Shown in pieces: positions 14,704 through 23,925 of a stretch of 64,000 nt of DNA. Within the stretch, counting starts at the first letter, position 1, and the number at the start of each line of letters is the position of its first letter. Where the stretch lies: contig NZ_OCMF01000001.1 of the NCBI RefSeq assembly GCF_900215295.1, forward strand, positions 496,001 to 560,000. Direction: 5' to 3'. Origin of the DNA: Salinimicrobium sediminis. Lineage in GTDB: Bacteria; Bacteroidota; Bacteroidia; Flavobacteriales; Flavobacteriaceae. Under the pieces are notes generated by a model. It was not told where the DNA came from. It worked only from the letters and a program-made list of their open reading frames with translations, and did not search any database. The translations under genes and the position numbers were made by a program.

Positions 14704-15210
14704 ATGAAAAAGTTACTTTTAGGATTATTCTTATTTGGAATAATGAGTCCGGTGATCGCTCAGATCACTAAACCTGAGGTTCTTAAAGAGGTAAGATTGG
14801 TGGCGGTGAACTATAAATACCTTAACGCCGTAACAAATGAGGAAGTCGCTGTACCGGTTAAAAATCTGGAACAACATGTGGCCAATTTCGACATTCGCTC
14901 TTCTGAAATATACAGCGATGACTATGACACTTATGAGGTAAGCTTTTTTATACCTGAAGGAACCATACTTGCGGCATATGACAGGGATGGTCAATTAATA
15001 AGGACAATCGAAAGGTATAAAAATGTGGGTCTTCCACAAGCTGTCCGAACTGCAGTCAAAGAAAAATATCCCGACTGGAAAATCTCAAAAGACGCTTATC
15101 TCGTGAATTTCCACGACGAGGAAGGTGCAGAAAAGAGATATAAATTAAAACTTGAAAACGGAAAAAAAGTACTCAGAATTAAAGTTGACGAAAAAGGAAA
15201 TTTTCTTTAA
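14704..15210 (+). CDS. Periplasmic PepSY-like protein
   Basis: The 168-residue exported protein has a signal peptide MKKLLLGLFLFGIMSPVIAQ cleaved after A-Q. The rest has the alternating strand-helix pattern of PepSY-like (beta-lactamase-inhibitor-like) periplasmic proteins: VPVKNLEQHVANFDI, then a strand series ending with AVRTAVKEKYPDWKI, DAYLVNF and the KLKLENGKKVLRIKVDEKGN hairpin. ATG 14704 is preferred over the in-frame TTG at 14641, which adds a charged, non-signal extension. The role is unknown. Confidence 0.65.
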   Translation: MKKLLLGLFLFGIMSPVIAQITKPEVLKEVRLVAVNYKYLNAVTNEEVAVPVKNLEQHVANFDIRSSEIYSDDYDTYEVSFFIPEGTILAAYDRDGQLIRTIERYKNVGLPQAVRTAVKEKYPDWKISKDAYLVNFHDEEGAEKRYKLKLENGKKVLRIKVDEKGNFL

Positions 15211-15418
15211 TTGAAATCAATTTTAGAGATTGCCTCCCTATTTGAATTACACCTTTAAAGGGCCCGCCTGAATTTCTTTACCGTGTGATCATTATTCCCC
15301 TCCTCCTCTTTACATAGTTATTAAGGTTTAACAATTCTTTTCCAAATGTGGAGTTTTCGTTTTGTAAATTGATAATCAATCAGTTAAAACAAATTTAATC
15401 ATCTAAAAATTAGAAATT

Positions 15419-15622
15419 ATGGCAGTAATGAAAGTAGTGGAAATTATGGCGAACTCCAGCAAAAGTTGGGAAGATGCCGTGAAGAATGCGGTAAAGACCG
15501 CTGCAAAAACCATTAAAAATATTAAGTCTGTTTATGTCAAGGATCAAACCGCACATGTGGAAGGAGAAAACATTACAGATTACCGGGTTATTGTAAAGAT
15601 AACTTTTCAGGTTGAGGCTTAA
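15419..15622 (+). CDS. Dodecin
   Basis: The 67-residue flavin-binding storage protein assembles into hollow dodecamers. The sequence follows the family throughout: MKVVEIMANSSKSWEDAVKNAV, with the conserved S-W pair, then AAKTIKNIKSVYVKDQTAHV and the final YRVIVKITFQVE strand. Length is exactly that of the family. ATG 15419 or the second Met (15428) could be the start. It is a single-gene unit ended by a strong terminator at 15657-15678. Confidence 0.92.
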   Translation: MAVMKVVEIMANSSKSWEDAVKNAVKTAAKTIKNIKSVYVKDQTAHVEGENITDYRVIVKITFQVEA

Positions 15623-15656
15623 TCCCTAAAAAATAGTATTCTTAATTAGTTCTAAG

Positions 15657-15678
15657 GCTCCCCATAGGGGAGCTTTTT
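15657..15678 (+). terminator. Terminator after dodecin
   Basis: GCTCCCC and GGGGAGC form a perfect 7-bp stem with an ATA loop, followed by TTTTT. Confidence 0.9.
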
Positions 15679-15768
15679 GTTTGCATAAGCTGTTCCGTTA
15701 AGATTATTTTAACACCTCCAGGCCTGCCAAAAAAGGCATAAACCCTCATCTTTGCACAAATTTTGAAT

Positions 15769-16611
15769 ATGAGGGAAATCAACGAGTTAAAAGACGTTTC
15801 GCAGGAGTATTTAGAACGATTTATTGCTTTTTTGCCTGATCTTCTTGGGGCTATTCTCTGGTTAGTAATTGGTTGGTGGCTTATTAAACTAGTAGTAGGC
15901 TACATGCGCAAATTCTTTGAGAAAAAAGGGCACGATCCCGCTTTGTCCAAATTTTTACTCAATCTTACCAACGGTGCCCTTATAGTTCTGCTTCTCATTA
16001 GCGTGGTGGGGATGTTAGGTATTGAAACCACCTCATTTATTGCCATTTTAGGAGCTGCTGGTTTAGCCATAGGCCTGGCATTGCAAGGCTCCCTGTCAAA
16101 TTTTGCCGGAGGTGTATTAATTTTGTTGCTTAAGCCCTTTAAGCTGGGAGACTGGATAGAGGTTAACGGGATATCTGGAACTGTAAAAGATATTTCCATG
16201 TTCTATACCAGGCTCAATACCTTTGGAAATCAACTGGCGATTATTCCCAATGGAGAACTGTCTAATGAAAACATTGTAAATTATTCTGCCGAAGCCACCA
16301 GGAGGGATGCGATCACCATAGGAATTTCTTACGACAGCAATATCAAACTGGCAAAAGATACCTTGATGGGACTGTTGAAGGAACAGGAAAACATTCTTGA
16401 GGACCCTGCTCCTGCCGTTGTTGTTACAGAGCTTGCAGATAGTTCCGTCAACCTTTCGGTAAGGTACTGGGCTAAGCTGGACCATTTCTGGGACTGTCAC
16501 TGGTATACCATTGAAGAAGCAAAATGCAGGCTTGAAGCAGCAGGAATTTCGATCCCTTTCCCGCAACGCGATGTACATTTCTTCAATCACAGTGAAAAGA
16601 GTGGGCAGTGA
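15769..16611 (+). CDS. Small-conductance mechanosensitive channel (MscS family)
   Basis: The 280-residue inner-membrane channel opens on hypo-osmotic shock. It has three membrane helices: about residues 22-46, 62-84 and the pore helix GLAIGLALQGSLSNFAGG near 98-115. The MscS beta domain follows (KLGDWIEVNGISGTV, then LAIIPNGELSNENIVNYS), then the alpha-beta C-terminal domain. ATG 15769 is used in place of the in-frame TTG two codons earlier. CATCTTTG, one base from the TAnnTTTG consensus, lies 15 bp upstream (15747-15754) and may be the promoter. Confidence 0.92.
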   Translation: MREINELKDVSQEYLERFIAFLPDLLGAILWLVIGWWLIKLVVGYMRKFFEKKGHDPALSKFLLNLTNGALIVLLLISVVGMLGIETTSFIAILGAAGLAIGLALQGSLSNFAGGVLILLLKPFKLGDWIEVNGISGTVKDISMFYTRLNTFGNQLAIIPNGELSNENIVNYSAEATRRDAITIGISYDSNIKLAKDTLMGLLKEQENILEDPAPAVVVTELADSSVNLSVRYWAKLDHFWDCHWYTIEEAKCRLEAAGISIPFPQRDVHFFNHSEKSGQ

Positions 16612-16830
16612 TCGGTGATCAGTGTTCAGGAAGTAGGCAGCAGTAGTCAAAGTGATTAGAAAGTCAAAAGGCATAGCGGTAATCCAAAAATCATGTTTAG
16701 AACCGGCACGGATTGCAAATCCGCGCCAACAGGTAAAAGATCGGTGATCGGGTTATAAGTCTGATAAGAATTCCGAATTATGAATTACTAATTCACTTTT
16801 GACTTTGAACTTTGAATTTTAAACCTTGAA
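16612..16830. repeat. Non-coding interval with palindromic and simple repeats
   Basis: No gene was seen between the converging mscS and tsaB genes. CGGATT-GCA-AATCCG at 16709-16723 is a palindrome of a kind often seen between Bacteroidetes genes. Bases about 16770-16830 are imperfect repeats of TGAATT/TTTGAACTTTGAA. A GATCGGTGATC-like motif occurs at about 16610-16620 and 16740-16750. Confidence 0.55.
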
Positions 16831-16832
16831 TT

Positions 16833-17489
16833 TTAGCCCGCCTGAAAATCTTTTAGATAATACGGCTCGAAATAGGCTACATCTTCAAATTTTCCTTTCT
16901 GAAATTTTTCTTCGGCCAAAGCGATCATTTGTTCTGCCGAGGGTAATTTGTCCTTTATGAAAGTGGCATTTTTGTGGCCACAGATTTTGCTGAACTTCTC
17001 CACCCCGCTCCCAATAAAAGCAACATTTGCATTCTCCAGGTATTCCGAAAAAGAATCGGGAACTAGGATCTCTGCGCGGGTGTCAAAAACCTTCTTATTT
17101 TCAGAATTAAAACCTGCCGTATATACTTCCATTCTACGGGCATCTAAAAGGGGAATAATAAAGCCGTCTTTCTCCTGCTTCACCTGTAAGGCAAGAGATC
17201 TTAGAGTAGGAATGGAGATCAAAGGAAGGTCCAGTGCAAAACAAAGACCTTTTGCTGCAGATACACCTATTCGAAGTCCCGTATAAGAACCGGGACCTTT
17301 GCTCACGGCTATTGCCGAAAGATCCTTAGCCTCAAGATCATTTTCGCGCAGGATCTCTTCAATGAAAAGGTGCAACCTTTCGGCATGTGAATAACTGCTG
17401 CTGTAGTCCTCTTTTAAGGCCAGCAATTTCCCTTTTTTCCCGATTGCTACAGAACAGTTTGTGGTAGCAGTTTCAATACATAAAATCAC
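16833..17489 (-). CDS. tsaB: tRNA N6-threonylcarbamoyladenosine protein TsaB
   Basis: TsaB partners TsaD in making the t6A modification at position 37 of ANN-decoding tRNAs. The 218-residue product matches the family: MILCIETATTNCSVAI at the start, SAERLHLFIEEILRE-like helix near 30-50, and the KGPGSYTGLRIGVSAAKGL core near 64-82. A degenerate C-terminal half follows, as usual for TsaB compared with TsaD. It starts 18 bp after the efflux adaptor stop, so it is probably co-transcribed as the last gene of that operon. Confidence 0.93.
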   Translation of the reverse strand: MILCIETATTNCSVAIGKKGKLLALKEDYSSSYSHAERLHLFIEEILRENDLEAKDLSAIAVSKGPGSYTGLRIGVSAAKGLCFALDLPLISIPTLRSLALQVKQEKDGFIIPLLDARRMEVYTAGFNSENKKVFDTRAEILVPDSFSEYLENANVAFIGSGVEKFSKICGHKNATFIKDKLPSAEQMIALAEEKFQKGKFEDVAYFEPYYLKDFQAG

Positions 17490-17506
17490 CGGCGCAAGTT
17501 ATGCAA

Positions 17507-18766
17507 TTATTCTTTTTCTGTCTTCACTTCCACTTTATCTCCGGGCTTAAGCAATTTTGTAACCGTGTTGTATGGTCCCGTGATCACCTCTTCGTCTTCT
17601 TTAAGTCCCTCTTTGATCTCAATGTTAGCGTCATCCTGGATTCCGGTTTTCACCACTCTCATTTTCGCCTCATCGCCCTCTTTTACATAAACGGTTTCGA
17701 AAAGCTGATCTGTAGCCTTTTCAGAGGTTTCCGGTTTCCTGGCGGTACTGGTATCGGTTTTAACAACCACGGCACTAATTGGCACTCCTATGACATCATT
17801 CCTGCGATTAGTGATGATATCAACCGTGGCGGTCATTCCCGGTCTAAAAGGGGAATAATTTGAAGGTTTTCCTTCCAGCAGGTCCTCATAGGATTCCTTC
17901 AGGATCTTTACTTTCACCTTAAAGTTGGTCACCTGGTCTGCCGTGGCAGTTGCATTTGCCGAGTTGGAAATTTCTGTAACTATGCCTTTGAATTCCTTTT
18001 TAAGATAGGCATCCACTTCCACCAGGGTTGAATCTCCAATGGAGATCTTTACAATGTCATTTTCATTCACATCCACCTCAACTTCCATGTTGCTAAGGTC
18101 TGCCACCCGAAGAATCTCGGTTCCTGCCATTTGTTGCGTCCCTACCACTCTCTCTCCTAATTCAGCATCAAGGGAAGAAATGGTTCCGGACATAGGAGCA
18201 TAAATATTTGTTCTTCCCAGACTTTCCTGGGCTTCATTCACACTGGCTTCGGCACTTCGCACGTTGTAGAAAGCAGCCTGGCGGGTTGCCTGGGCAACTT
18301 CATAGGCAGAAATGATCCTGTCCCATTCGGCTTTTGAAATGATCCCCTTCTCAAAAAGAGATTTGTTACGTTCATAATTGGCTTCGGCTTCTTTTAAAGA
18401 AGCTTCCGCCTGCGCCAGGCCAGATCTTATATTCTGAAGCCCGGCACGGGAGCGCTCCAGGTTAGATTGGTATATTTCGGGGTTGATGCGTACCAGCAGA
18501 TCTCCTTTTTCGACCTGCTGTCCTTCCACAACCGGAAGTTCAATGATTTCCCCGGAAACTTCCGAAGAAAGCTTCACCTCTATTTCCGGCTGAATTTTTC
18601 CGGTAGCAGAGACTTTTTCAATGATATCTATTCTTTCAACCTGCGTGATCTCTACTTCTTTAAAATTACCTGATTTTCCAAACCAGCCGGCTTTTTTACC
18701 TACCACGAGCAAAATGATAAGTACTAAAGCAATTGCGGCAATTATAAAAATTGTTTTTTTCTTCAT
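17507..18766 (-). CDS. Membrane-fusion (periplasmic adaptor) protein, MacA/HlyD type
   Basis: The 419-residue protein is anchored by one N-terminal helix (about residues 5-24) and spans the periplasm between an inner-membrane pump and TolC. It has barrel-sandwich halves VSATGKIQPEIEVKLSSEV and VVEGQQVEKGDLLVRINPE near 53-95, a long coiled-coil hairpin about 98-180, then NIYAPMSGTISSLDAELGERV and the beta-barrel and membrane-proximal domains. This is the second adaptor of the operon (the other is at 20273-21385). It lies 3 bp downstream of the TolC gene. Confidence 0.88.
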   Translation of the reverse strand: MKKKTIFIIAAIALVLIILLVVGKKAGWFGKSGNFKEVEITQVERIDIIEKVSATGKIQPEIEVKLSSEVSGEIIELPVVEGQQVEKGDLLVRINPEIYQSNLERSRAGLQNIRSGLAQAEASLKEAEANYERNKSLFEKGIISKAEWDRIISAYEVAQATRQAAFYNVRSAEASVNEAQESLGRTNIYAPMSGTISSLDAELGERVVGTQQMAGTEILRVADLSNMEVEVDVNENDIVKISIGDSTLVEVDAYLKKEFKGIVTEISNSANATATADQVTNFKVKVKILKESYEDLLEGKPSNYSPFRPGMTATVDIITNRRNDVIGVPISAVVVKTDTSTARKPETSEKATDQLFETVYVKEGDEAKMRVVKTGIQDDANIEIKEGLKEDEEVITGPYNTVTKLLKPGDKVEVKTEKE

Positions 18767-18769
18767 TTT

Positions 18770-20206
18770 TTAGAATTTAAGATCTGTGATGGGCACGCCG
18801 AAATAAAGTTCCAGCACTTTTAATTTAAAGATGTAATCGTATTTTGCTCTTACCAATTCGCTCTCGGCGTTTTCGAGGTTAAAAGAGGCCTGACTAAAAT
18901 CAAAAGCATTCGTCATTCCTACATTATAGCGCTCTGTCGCATAATCAAATGCCTGCACCTGAGCTTCACGGGCGATTAGCGCAGCTTCGTAAGCTTTTAA
19001 AGCTCCGCGGGCATCTGTATACGCCTGGTATACATTAGCTTCCAGATCCAGCTTTGTCTGCTCCAATTGATACTCTGAACGCAATACGTTCACTTTATTC
19101 TTTTTTACCTGGTTCCTGGTAGCAAAGCCATTAAAAATGGGAACGTTCAGTTGCACCCCGTATGATATCCCGTCATTGAGCTGTAGCTGCTCAAAAAACG
19201 GAAGGGGATTTCCAATTTCTGTAGCCATGTTAGGAGCTACTACCACCTCCTGTGTGGATTCCACGAATCCTATTTCTCGGTAAGGCTCATCGGGATCCAG
19301 GCCTGCTGCAATAAACCGCCCTGCACCGGACTCCCTGGTGTTGTAGTTAAAAAAGGCTCCAAAGGTTGGCCAGTAGGCGCCTTTTGCGATATCAAGTTGT
19401 TTTTCGGCAAGTTCGCGGTTCATTTCGGCAACCTTCACCTCATACCGCTCTTCTTCGGCTACTTCTATCACTTCAGAAACAGGTACTTCAAGTACTTCAC
19501 TTCCAAAGACCTCGTAATCTCTTTCGGCAATATCAAAATTCTCATAATCCTTGATCAACAGTAGTTGAGCCAGGGAGATCAGGGAGATCTTGATCTGGTT
19601 TTCTGCAACGATCATACGCTGCACTTCATTTGCCGAAGTTGCTCTTATTTCCAGCAGGTCCCCTTTGGGTAATGATCCCGCCTCCACCAAAGCTTCGGCT
19701 CTTTCAAGTTGCTCCAGGGTGATTTGATGTTGAGCCTGGATGACCTTTAGGTTCTCCTTGTTGAACAACACTTCCAGATAAGCATTGGCTACAAAAAGTG
19801 CCACATCATCTTTCATTTGTTCCAGTGAATATTCACTGGCCAGTTTTGCCATTTTAGCGTACTGGTACTGGCGAATGTTCCTTAACCCGTCAAAGAGGTT
19901 AAGACCGGCTGTAACCCCTGCGGAAAAATTCCGGGTGGTTTGCGTCTGGAGTATTCCGGTGGTAACATTCTGGGTAAGCCCCGTGTTCCAGGAATTGGAA
20001 GCGGATGCATTTACTCCCGGAAGAAAATTTCCGAAGGCGTCGGAAATATCGATATCAGCCAGCTCTACATCAAGTTCGGTTTGTTTAATGGTTATGTTAT
20101 GTTCAAGAGCACGTTCAATACATTCCTGAAGCGTCCATTCTCCCTGCTGTGCCGAGGCAAAAATGGTAAAGGAGAGGAGACCTGCAGTTAAAAATATTCT
20201 TTTCAT
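18770..20206 (-). CDS. TolC-family outer membrane efflux protein
   Basis: The 478-residue outer-membrane channel has a signal peptide MKRIFLTAGLLSFTIFASAQ. Two helical OEP repeats follow (about 28-220 and 250-470), with conserved starts TLQECIERALEHNITIKQ and the matching YGVQLNVPIFNGFATRNQVK element in the second half. It provides the exit duct for the ABC pump encoded upstream, and lies between the two adaptor genes. Confidence 0.9.
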   Translation of the reverse strand: MKRIFLTAGLLSFTIFASAQQGEWTLQECIERALEHNITIKQTELDVELADIDISDAFGNFLPGVNASASNSWNTGLTQNVTTGILQTQTTRNFSAGVTAGLNLFDGLRNIRQYQYAKMAKLASEYSLEQMKDDVALFVANAYLEVLFNKENLKVIQAQHQITLEQLERAEALVEAGSLPKGDLLEIRATSANEVQRMIVAENQIKISLISLAQLLLIKDYENFDIAERDYEVFGSEVLEVPVSEVIEVAEEERYEVKVAEMNRELAEKQLDIAKGAYWPTFGAFFNYNTRESGAGRFIAAGLDPDEPYREIGFVESTQEVVVAPNMATEIGNPLPFFEQLQLNDGISYGVQLNVPIFNGFATRNQVKKNKVNVLRSEYQLEQTKLDLEANVYQAYTDARGALKAYEAALIAREAQVQAFDYATERYNVGMTNAFDFSQASFNLENAESELVRAKYDYIFKLKVLELYFGVPITDLKF

Positions 20207-20272
20207 AATGGTTGTTCTAAAATATAAGTCTTTTGATTGCCCTAATTGTTACAGCAGAGGCTTAAAGGAGGT

Positions 20273-21385
20273 TTAGTTGGCTATTCCTGCCGGTTTTATC
20301 TGGTTCCAAACTTTGATCTTGTCATCTTTGCCAACGCCCTTTTTAACCTCCACAAAAATCCCGTCGCTCACACCTAGTTCGATCTCTCTTCGTTCGAATT
20401 GTTGGTCGCCGGTAGCCACTTCCACAAAAGGCTGTTGTGTTTTAGGATCGAATTGCACCAGAGCTTCTCTTATAGCGAGCACATTTTCTGCACGTGCAAG
20501 AATAATTGAAGCGTTAGCACTTAATCCTGCTCTTATAAAAGTAGTGTCGGCTTTATCAAGAGTTCCTTCAATATCAAACTGGATCGCGCCATTCTCCTCT
20601 ACTCCTTTGGGTGCGATATAATCGAGCATGGCATTGAAGGATTTATTTTCGATCGCTCCAACGGTCACCTCCAGCGGCAAACCTTCTTTGATCTTCCCAA
20701 CTTCACTTTCATCCACCTTGCCTTCAAAGATCATTTGGTTCACATCGGCAAGGGTAGCGATGGTGGTACCATCATTAAAATTATTGCTTTCAATGACCTG
20801 GTTCCCCACCTTCACCGGCACATCGAGTACCATTCCTTCTACTGTGGAGCGTATGTTGGTGTTTGCAGCACTGCCAAGCCCACTGGTGGTACCTGTACGT
20901 ACGATCTCATAATTCTGCTGAGCCGAACGGTAATTTTGCTCTGCCCTTTTATAAGCTACCTCGGCATTCTGGAATTCATTGGCCGAAATTACTCCCTTCT
21001 CAAAAAGAGTCTTTTGACGGTCATAATTTGTGCGCTCATTATCGAAATTGATCTTTGCAGTTTGCACAGCATCCTTGGCGCTTTGCAGAGAAGAAACATT
21101 TGGAATAACCCTGATCTTTGCAATAAGATCCCCGGCTTTTACCCTGTTCCCGGCTTCAATGTAGATCTCCTCAATTATTCCTGAAATATTTGGTTTGATG
21201 AGCACCTCTTCCTTGGGAACAATGTTTCCCGTAGCGACCGTCTTCTTTACTATGGTTTGTTCTGAAGCCTTTTCGGTTTCATAAACAGTGGGATCCTCCT
21301 GATTTTTGGAATACAAATAATACAATGCCCCACTAAAGGCTACTGCAATTACAACCAGGATTAGGATCGTTACAACTCTTTTCAT
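20273..21385 (-). CDS. MacA-type periplasmic adaptor
   Basis: The 370-residue adaptor has an N-terminal membrane helix (about residues 5-27) and KKTVATGNIVPKEEVLIKPN plus IYIEAGNRVKAGDLIAKIRV barrel-sandwich halves (about 50-95). A helical hairpin spans about 98-165, and NTNIRSTVEGMVLDVPVKVGN precedes the beta barrel. It follows the second permease by 27 bp and fits a MacAB-type assembly with the ATPase and permeases of this operon. Confidence 0.9.
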   Translation of the reverse strand: MKRVVTILILVVIAVAFSGALYYLYSKNQEDPTVYETEKASEQTIVKKTVATGNIVPKEEVLIKPNISGIIEEIYIEAGNRVKAGDLIAKIRVIPNVSSLQSAKDAVQTAKINFDNERTNYDRQKTLFEKGVISANEFQNAEVAYKRAEQNYRSAQQNYEIVRTGTTSGLGSAANTNIRSTVEGMVLDVPVKVGNQVIESNNFNDGTTIATLADVNQMIFEGKVDESEVGKIKEGLPLEVTVGAIENKSFNAMLDYIAPKGVEENGAIQFDIEGTLDKADTTFIRAGLSANASIILARAENVLAIREALVQFDPKTQQPFVEVATGDQQFERREIELGVSDGIFVEVKKGVGKDDKIKVWNQIKPAGIAN

Positions 21386-21412
21386 TCTGTTTAACTTATT
21401 TGAATTTATTTT

Positions 21413-22678
21413 TTATTCTGTTCTTAAAGCATCAACCGGCTTGATTCTTATAGCGTTCTGCGCAGGGATCAATCCTGCGAGTAATCCGGAGATCACGAGG
21501 ATGGCAAGGGCAGTCATGACTACTCCAAGGTCCACACTGGGGTTGAGAAACATCATTTCTGAAGTGTCCATCCCGCTAAGGGCGTTATTCACCAAAAAGA
21601 TCACAGCGGTAGCCATTGCAATTCCCGCCATCCCCGACATGATCGTGAGAAAAATGGATTCCATGAGGATCTGCCCTCTTATCGCCCAGGGCGTTGCCCC
21701 CAGCGCACGCCGCACCCCTATCTCATTGGTGCGTTCTTTCACCACGATCAACATGATATTACTAATCCCGATAATTCCCGAAAGCAGAACAAGGATTCCC
21801 ACGAAATAGGCTACTCCTTTTAAAGCCACAAATAATCCATTGATCTTGTTGAATTCCTCGTAAAGGTCAAAATGCCCTACTGCGCGGTCATCTTCAGGAT
21901 GTATGGTATGTCGGTCCTTAAGCACATCAAAGACCTGATTCTTTAGACTGGTGATAGAATGATCATCATTTGCTGTAATAGCCATCCAACCTACATCTTC
22001 ACCCCTGTTAAAGGCCTGGGAAAATGCGGTAAAGGGTACGTAGATCTGTTTTTGAGCCTCCTCCACATTACCATTGCCCCCGCCTTTTTTCTTATAGGTG
22101 CCAATAACCATAAAGTTTACTCCGCTTATCTTAATATAAGATCCCAGTACCTTTTCTCCCGGTTCATACAACCCGCTACGTACAGACTCTCCGATTACGG
22201 CAACTTTTCTCTTTTCTTTTATGTCTGAATGGTTGATAAACCTCCCTGAGGTAATGTCCATTGGCTCCTGCTGAATGATCTCGGGATAATCACCATACAC
22301 ATTATAAGCACCTGTATTGAGGCCTCTCACCACATTGTTTGCACCTCCAAAACCTCCTAATTGGTTTCGTGGCGATATGAATCTTAAATGCGGAACCTGT
22401 TCTTTGATAGCTTCCACGTCTCCCGTTTTAAAACTGAAACGTCTTCCCTGCGGCAAACCTTTATAAGGTTTAGAGGTAGTTTGACTCCACATGAACATGG
22501 AATTGGTTGCCATACCACCAAATCCCTGCTTTACCCCGTTCTCCAGGCCTTTACCTGCAGCGAGCAGGATAACGAGGATAAAGATCCCCCATAGCACCCC
22601 GAAAGCCGTGAGCACCGTCCTAAACCAGTTGGCGCTTAAAGCTTCAAGTATTTCGTCCCAGTTATCTCTGCTGAACAT
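21413..22678 (-). CDS. MacB-type ABC transporter permease 2
   Basis: The 421-residue permease has one N-terminal helix (about 18-40), a periplasmic MacB-type core domain (about 45-270) and three C-terminal FtsX helices. It carries the conserved IIGISNIMLIVVKERTNEIG stretch followed by RRALGATPWAIRGQI. The ATP-binding domain is on a separate protein (23918-24619). It starts 2 bp after the preceding permease stop and probably pairs with it as a heterodimer. Confidence 0.9.
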   Translation of the reverse strand: MFSRDNWDEILEALSANWFRTVLTAFGVLWGIFILVILLAAGKGLENGVKQGFGGMATNSMFMWSQTTSKPYKGLPQGRRFSFKTGDVEAIKEQVPHLRFISPRNQLGGFGGANNVVRGLNTGAYNVYGDYPEIIQQEPMDITSGRFINHSDIKEKRKVAVIGESVRSGLYEPGEKVLGSYIKISGVNFMVIGTYKKKGGGNGNVEEAQKQIYVPFTAFSQAFNRGEDVGWMAITANDDHSITSLKNQVFDVLKDRHTIHPEDDRAVGHFDLYEEFNKINGLFVALKGVAYFVGILVLLSGIIGISNIMLIVVKERTNEIGVRRALGATPWAIRGQILMESIFLTIMSGMAGIAMATAVIFLVNNALSGMDTSEMMFLNPSVDLGVVMTALAILVISGLLAGLIPAQNAIRIKPVDALRTE

Positions 22679-22680
22679 AA

Positions 22681-23925
22681 TTATTCGTCTCTAAGTGCTA
22701 CAATGGGTTTGATCCTGGCAGCCCTGTAGGCCGGGAAAAAACCGGCGAGTGCTCCCGCAACAATCAGTATGATCACCGTGGTTAGGGCCACCCGAAAGTC
22801 TACGGCAGGATTCGCAATAAATTCTGTCTCTATAATCGGTCCAACAAGTTCAAGTAGAGCAAGGCTGCTAATGAGTCCTATAAGCCCTGCAATGGCGGTC
22901 ACAAAAATGGATTCGTGAAGCACCATGCCAACAATAGACAAGGGTTCGGCTCCTAAAGCCTTTCTTACGCCAATCTCACGCGTACGTTCCTTAACGATAA
23001 TGAGCATGATATTGCTTACCCCCACAATTCCCGCGATGATGGTGCAGATCCCTACTCCCCAAAAGAAGAATTTGATCATATCCATGAGGTCGTAGAAACG
23101 TTTGGCGTTTTCAAGGGAATTATTGATGGTTATCGCGCGGGTATCTTCGGGAGCTACGACGTGTTGCTCTTTCAGGAATTGATCGATTTCCGCAGAAAAT
23201 TTATTAGAGGCGGCTAAGGCAGCTTCGAAATTATCGGCTTTTTCCAGTGTAAAAGCCATGTTATTGATGTAGTTGGAGCCGTTGAACACTCTTTGCCCCG
23301 TAGAAAGCGGCACATAGACCCTGTTCTCTTCCCGCTCTCCTCCGGGATCTGTAAAAACCCCTACCACCTTAAAATTTATTCCGGATACTTCTATGTATTT
23401 CCCAATAGGCTCAGCCCCTTTAAAAAGATCGTTGCTCACCCTGTTTCCAATCACTACTACTTTTTCGTAATTTTCATGATCTGTATAATTTAAATAGCGG
23501 CCCTTGACCATGCTGCTGTTCTCGAGGAATTGATAATCGGGCAGTACTCCCTCAACGCGATAGGAACCCGATTCCTTTTTATAGGTCACCATTCCATTCC
23601 AGATCCTGTAGACAGATGACCTAAATTCAAGATCATCTTCATATTTCTGACTAATGGTTTGAAAATCGGAATTTCGCAGTCGTATTATTCTTCCGGGATT
23701 AAGACCTTTATGTTCTACTGAAGTGGGCCCGGTCCAGATGTACAGAATATTTGCAGCATCTCCTTCGAATTCTTTGGATATACCATTCCTCATTCCTTCC
23801 CCGATACCCAATAAAACCACCAGAATGAAAATTCCGGAGGCTACAGAGAGACCCGTAAGAAAAGTTCTTAGTTTATTTTTGCGGATGGTATCAAAGATCT
23901 CCTCCCAACGTTCCAGATCAAACAT
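22681..23925 (-). CDS. MacB-type ABC transporter permease 1
   Basis: The 414-residue permease has the same architecture as its neighbour: N-terminal helix RTFLTGLSVASGIFILVVLL, a periplasmic core domain about 45-265, and FtsX helices with IVGVSNIMLIIVKERTREIG and VRKALGAEPLSIVGMV. It overlaps the ATPase gene by 8 bp, showing translational coupling. The two permeases have diverged well beyond recent duplication. Confidence 0.9.
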   Translation of the reverse strand: MFDLERWEEIFDTIRKNKLRTFLTGLSVASGIFILVVLLGIGEGMRNGISKEFEGDAANILYIWTGPTSVEHKGLNPGRIIRLRNSDFQTISQKYEDDLEFRSSVYRIWNGMVTYKKESGSYRVEGVLPDYQFLENSSMVKGRYLNYTDHENYEKVVVIGNRVSNDLFKGAEPIGKYIEVSGINFKVVGVFTDPGGEREENRVYVPLSTGQRVFNGSNYINNMAFTLEKADNFEAALAASNKFSAEIDQFLKEQHVVAPEDTRAITINNSLENAKRFYDLMDMIKFFFWGVGICTIIAGIVGVSNIMLIIVKERTREIGVRKALGAEPLSIVGMVLHESIFVTAIAGLIGLISSLALLELVGPIIETEFIANPAVDFRVALTTVIILIVAGALAGFFPAYRAARIKPIVALRDE